Positions 5,573 to 7,363 of a stretch of DNA of 7,363 nt are shown here, in pieces. The notes below the pieces were generated by a model. It worked only from the letters and a program-made list of their open reading frames with translations, was not told the origin of the DNA and did not search any database. How positions within the stretch are numbered: position 1 is the first letter of the stretch; the number at the start of each line of letters is the position of its first letter. Location: assembly GCA_030537915.1 (NCBI GenBank), contig JAUNUZ010000112.1, positions 1 to 7,363 on the forward strand. The letters run 5' to 3'. The position numbers and the translations under genes were made by a program. This DNA comes from Micrococcales bacterium (lineage in GTDB: Bacteria > Actinomycetota > Actinomycetes > Actinomycetales > Dermatophilaceae).

Positions 5573-7363
5573 GCCATCGCCGGCCGGGCCGGGGGCAGGT
5601 GACCGAAGCGGTGCATCGTCTGGCTGATCGCCTGCTCGCGCAGCATCGTCAGCAGCTCGCGGCGACCGGTCGCAACGACCTCCCCCGCCAGGAGGGTGAC
5701 GTTCTCGTCCGCCAGTTCCGTCGCCAGAGCGTCATTGGCTCCGACGAGGCGCACCCGGCCGGCCACCTCACCGCGCTCGACACGCGCGAGGAAGTCCGCG
5801 TCCGTCTCCGCGCGATCAATGAAGCCCGTGAGCGTCCGCAGCCCGGTGCAAGCCTCCTCGTCGTGTCCGTCGAGGGCCTTGAGCTCTGCACTCGTGCTCG
5901 GATCCAGGCTCACCCGCACCTCGGCGCCGGCAGCCAGCCCAGCGAGGATGACCCGATAGAGCTGCGCGGGCCGGCACTCGGGCGCGGTGCGCACCCAGAC
6001 GCAGGGGTAGGGGCGGTACCGGAAAACGTTCGTCTCCACGACGAGATCTGACTCATCGACCGCCCTGCCGAGCTCGTGCTCCCACGCGTACGCGTCGCTG
6101 CCGGCCGCGGCCCGCAACCAGGTGCGCTCGGAGCGGTCCGACAGCAGCGCGAGCAGTTCGCGCAGCACCCTTCGGGCAGCATCGCCGGGCTCAGCCAGCC
6201 GGGTGGGCAGCCCCTGGGCGGTCCACGTGCCGAGCTGGGCAACGTAGTTCGGGCCGCCGGCCTTGGCACCGGGGCCGACGACGGAGGCCTTCCAGCCACC
6301 GAAGCTCTGCCGCCGCACGATGGCGCCGGTGATGTGGCGGTTGATGTAGGCGTTGCCGACCTCGACCTCATCCGTCCACGTGTCGATTTCGCCCTGATCG
6401 AGGCTGTGCAGACCTCCGGTCAGGCCATAGGCCGTCGCGTTCTGCAGCTCGATCGCCTCGTGCAGCGATCCCGCGCGCATGATCCCGAGGACCGGGCCGA
6501 AGACCTCCGTGAGGTGGAAGAACGACCCCGGCGCGATGCCGTCCTTGAGGCCGGGGGACCACAACCGTCCGCTGTCGTCGAGCTGGCGAGGCTCGACGAG
6601 CCACGTCTCACCGGGCTCGAGTGTCGTCAGGGCGCGCCGCAGCTTGTCGCCGGGGGGCTCGATGACCGGGCCCATCGAGGTCGACAGGTCCAGCGGCCAG
6701 CCGGCCTGGAGGGACTCGACTGCGTCGATGAGTTGGCGCGAGAAACGCTCGGAGCGGCCGACCGAGCCGACGAGGATGGCCAGGGAGGCGGCCGAGCACT
6801 TCTGCCCGGCGTGCCCGAAGGCGGACTTGACGAGGTCTGCCACCGCCAGGTCGAGATCCGCCGCCGGGGTGACAACCAGGGCGTTCTTGCCCGAGGTCTC
6901 GCCGTAGACGCGGGCCCCGCCGGCAGCGGGATCGCGGTGTGCCCGCCACCCGGCGAAGAGCTTGGCCGTGTCGCTGGCGCCGGTGAGAATCACCGTGTCG
7001 ACGTCCCGGTGCGCGACGAGCGCGCGCCCGGCCTCGCCCTCGTCGGTGCGCACGACCTGGAGGACGTCGGGGTCGACGCCCGCCTCGGCCAGCGCCTCGT
7101 GGATCGCCTCGCAGGCGACCTCGACGCAGCCGGGCGTGGGGTGCGCGGGCTTGATGATCACGGCCGAGCCGGCAGCGAGCGCGGCGAGAACCCCGCCGGT
7201 CGGGATCGCCACGGGGAAGTTCCACGGCGGGGTCACCAGGACAACCTTGCCGGGGCTGAATCGGGCGCCGTCGGTGTGCAGGCTCGCTCCCGGCTCCAGC
7301 TCCAGGGCGCGCTCGGCGTAGTAGCGAGCGAAGTCGATCCACTCGGAGATCTCCGGGTCGGAC
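5569..7363 (-). CDS. putA: L-glutamate gamma-semialdehyde dehydrogenase part of a PutA-type protein (N-terminus outside window)
   Basis: The frame is open from the right edge (first full codon at 7362) to the TGA at 5569-5571, giving 597 residues. A GTG at 7236 lies inside the conserved motif before 'PPWNFPVAIPTGG' and is not a real start. The aldehyde dehydrogenase core oxidises glutamate semialdehyde (P5C) to glutamate with NAD, the second step of proline breakdown. Catalytic marks, numbered from the first visible codon, are Glu155 in 'GETSGKN' and the nucleophile Cys189 in 'GHAGQKCSAAS', followed by 'EVFGPVL' and 'SFGGWKASVVGPGAKAGGPN', which are typical of PutA fusions. About 215 residues follow the ALDH core, matching the C-terminal extension of long actinobacterial PutA proteins and arguing against stand-alone PruA. 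The proline dehydrogenase domain would be upstream, beyond the window, so fusion is inferred. The end overlaps the methyltransferase start by 4 nt. Confidence 0.88.
   Translation of the reverse strand, partial: SDPEISEWIDFARYYAERALELEPGASLHTDGARFSPGKVVLVTPPWNFPVAIPTGGVLAALAAGSAVIIKPAHPTPGCVEVACEAIHEALAEAGVDPDVLQVVRTDEGEAGRALVAHRDVDTVILTGASDTAKLFAGWRAHRDPAAGGARVYGETSGKNALVVTPAADLDLAVADLVKSAFGHAGQKCSAASLAILVGSVGRSERFSRQLIDAVESLQAGWPLDLSTSMGPVIEPPGDKLRRALTTLEPGETWLVEPRQLDDSGRLWSPGLKDGIAPGSFFHLTEVFGPVLGIMRAGSLHEAIELQNATAYGLTGGLHSLDQGEIDTWTDEVEVGNAYINRHITGAIVRRQSFGGWKASVVGPGAKAGGPNYVAQLGTWTAQGLPTRLAEPGDAARRVLRELLALLSDRSERTWLRAAAGSDAYAWEHELGRAVDESDLVVETNVFRYRPYPCVWVRTAPECRPAQLYRVILAGLAAGAEVRVSLDPSTSAELKALDGHDEEACTGLRTLTGFIDRAETDADFLARVERGEVAGRVRLVGANDALATELADENVTLLAGEVVATGRRELLTMLREQAISQTMHRFGHLPPARPAMA

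Noticed and set aside
7234..7236. GTG as the start of a 555-residue dehydrogenase
   Set aside because: It falls inside the conserved strand just before PPWNFP, and upstream codons to the edge encode a normal PutA-like sequence, so the gene is cut by the window.

Overview
The window is very GC-rich and almost fully coding, with GTG starts, short gaps and protein families typical of high-GC Gram-positive bacteria. It looks like chromosomal core DNA of an actinomycete (Actinomycetota). The order cannot be fixed from this sequence; a Micrococcales-like lineage is only a guess. No tRNA, rRNA, CRISPR array, insertion sequence or phage module was seen.

Layout from left to right: (1) the 3' end of a plus-strand gene for a membrane-anchored protein, cut by the left edge. 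(2) Convergent to it, on the minus strand, a class-I/II PLP aminotransferase of the HisC/Pat type. (3) A plus-strand four-helix membrane protein of the 'phage holin' PF04020 family, divergent from pat across a 62-nt gap. (4) On the minus strand, pheA (prephenate dehydratase with ACT domain), preceded by an actinobacterial DUF5926 gene with only 15 nt between them. (5) A minus-strand small histidine-kinase-type ATPase (RsbW/anti-sigma-like). (6) A minus-strand NodS-like SAM methyltransferase whose GTG start overlaps the stop of (7), the C-terminal half of a PutA-type L-glutamate-gamma-semialdehyde dehydrogenase that runs off the right edge.

Two functional themes are visible. PheA (prephenate to phenylpyruvate) and Pat (phenylpyruvate to phenylalanine) catalyse consecutive last steps of phenylalanine synthesis. 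They lie on the same strand, separated only by the oppositely transcribed membrane gene. The putA fragment is proline catabolism, with a translationally coupled methyltransferase of unknown substrate. The ATPase is probably a regulatory protein (anti-sigma or partner-switch type), but no partner gene is visible.

Non-coding DNA is sparse. The notable stretches are the 62-nt divergent gap (inverted repeat touching the ribosome binding site of the membrane gene), a 147-nt gap upstream of DUF5926-pheA (11-bp inverted repeat), and a 204-nt gap after the methyltransferase (strong GC hairpin). I do not see a clearly new multi-gene system. The most interesting points are the interleaved Phe genes, the putA-methyltransferase overlap, and the structured short leaders.
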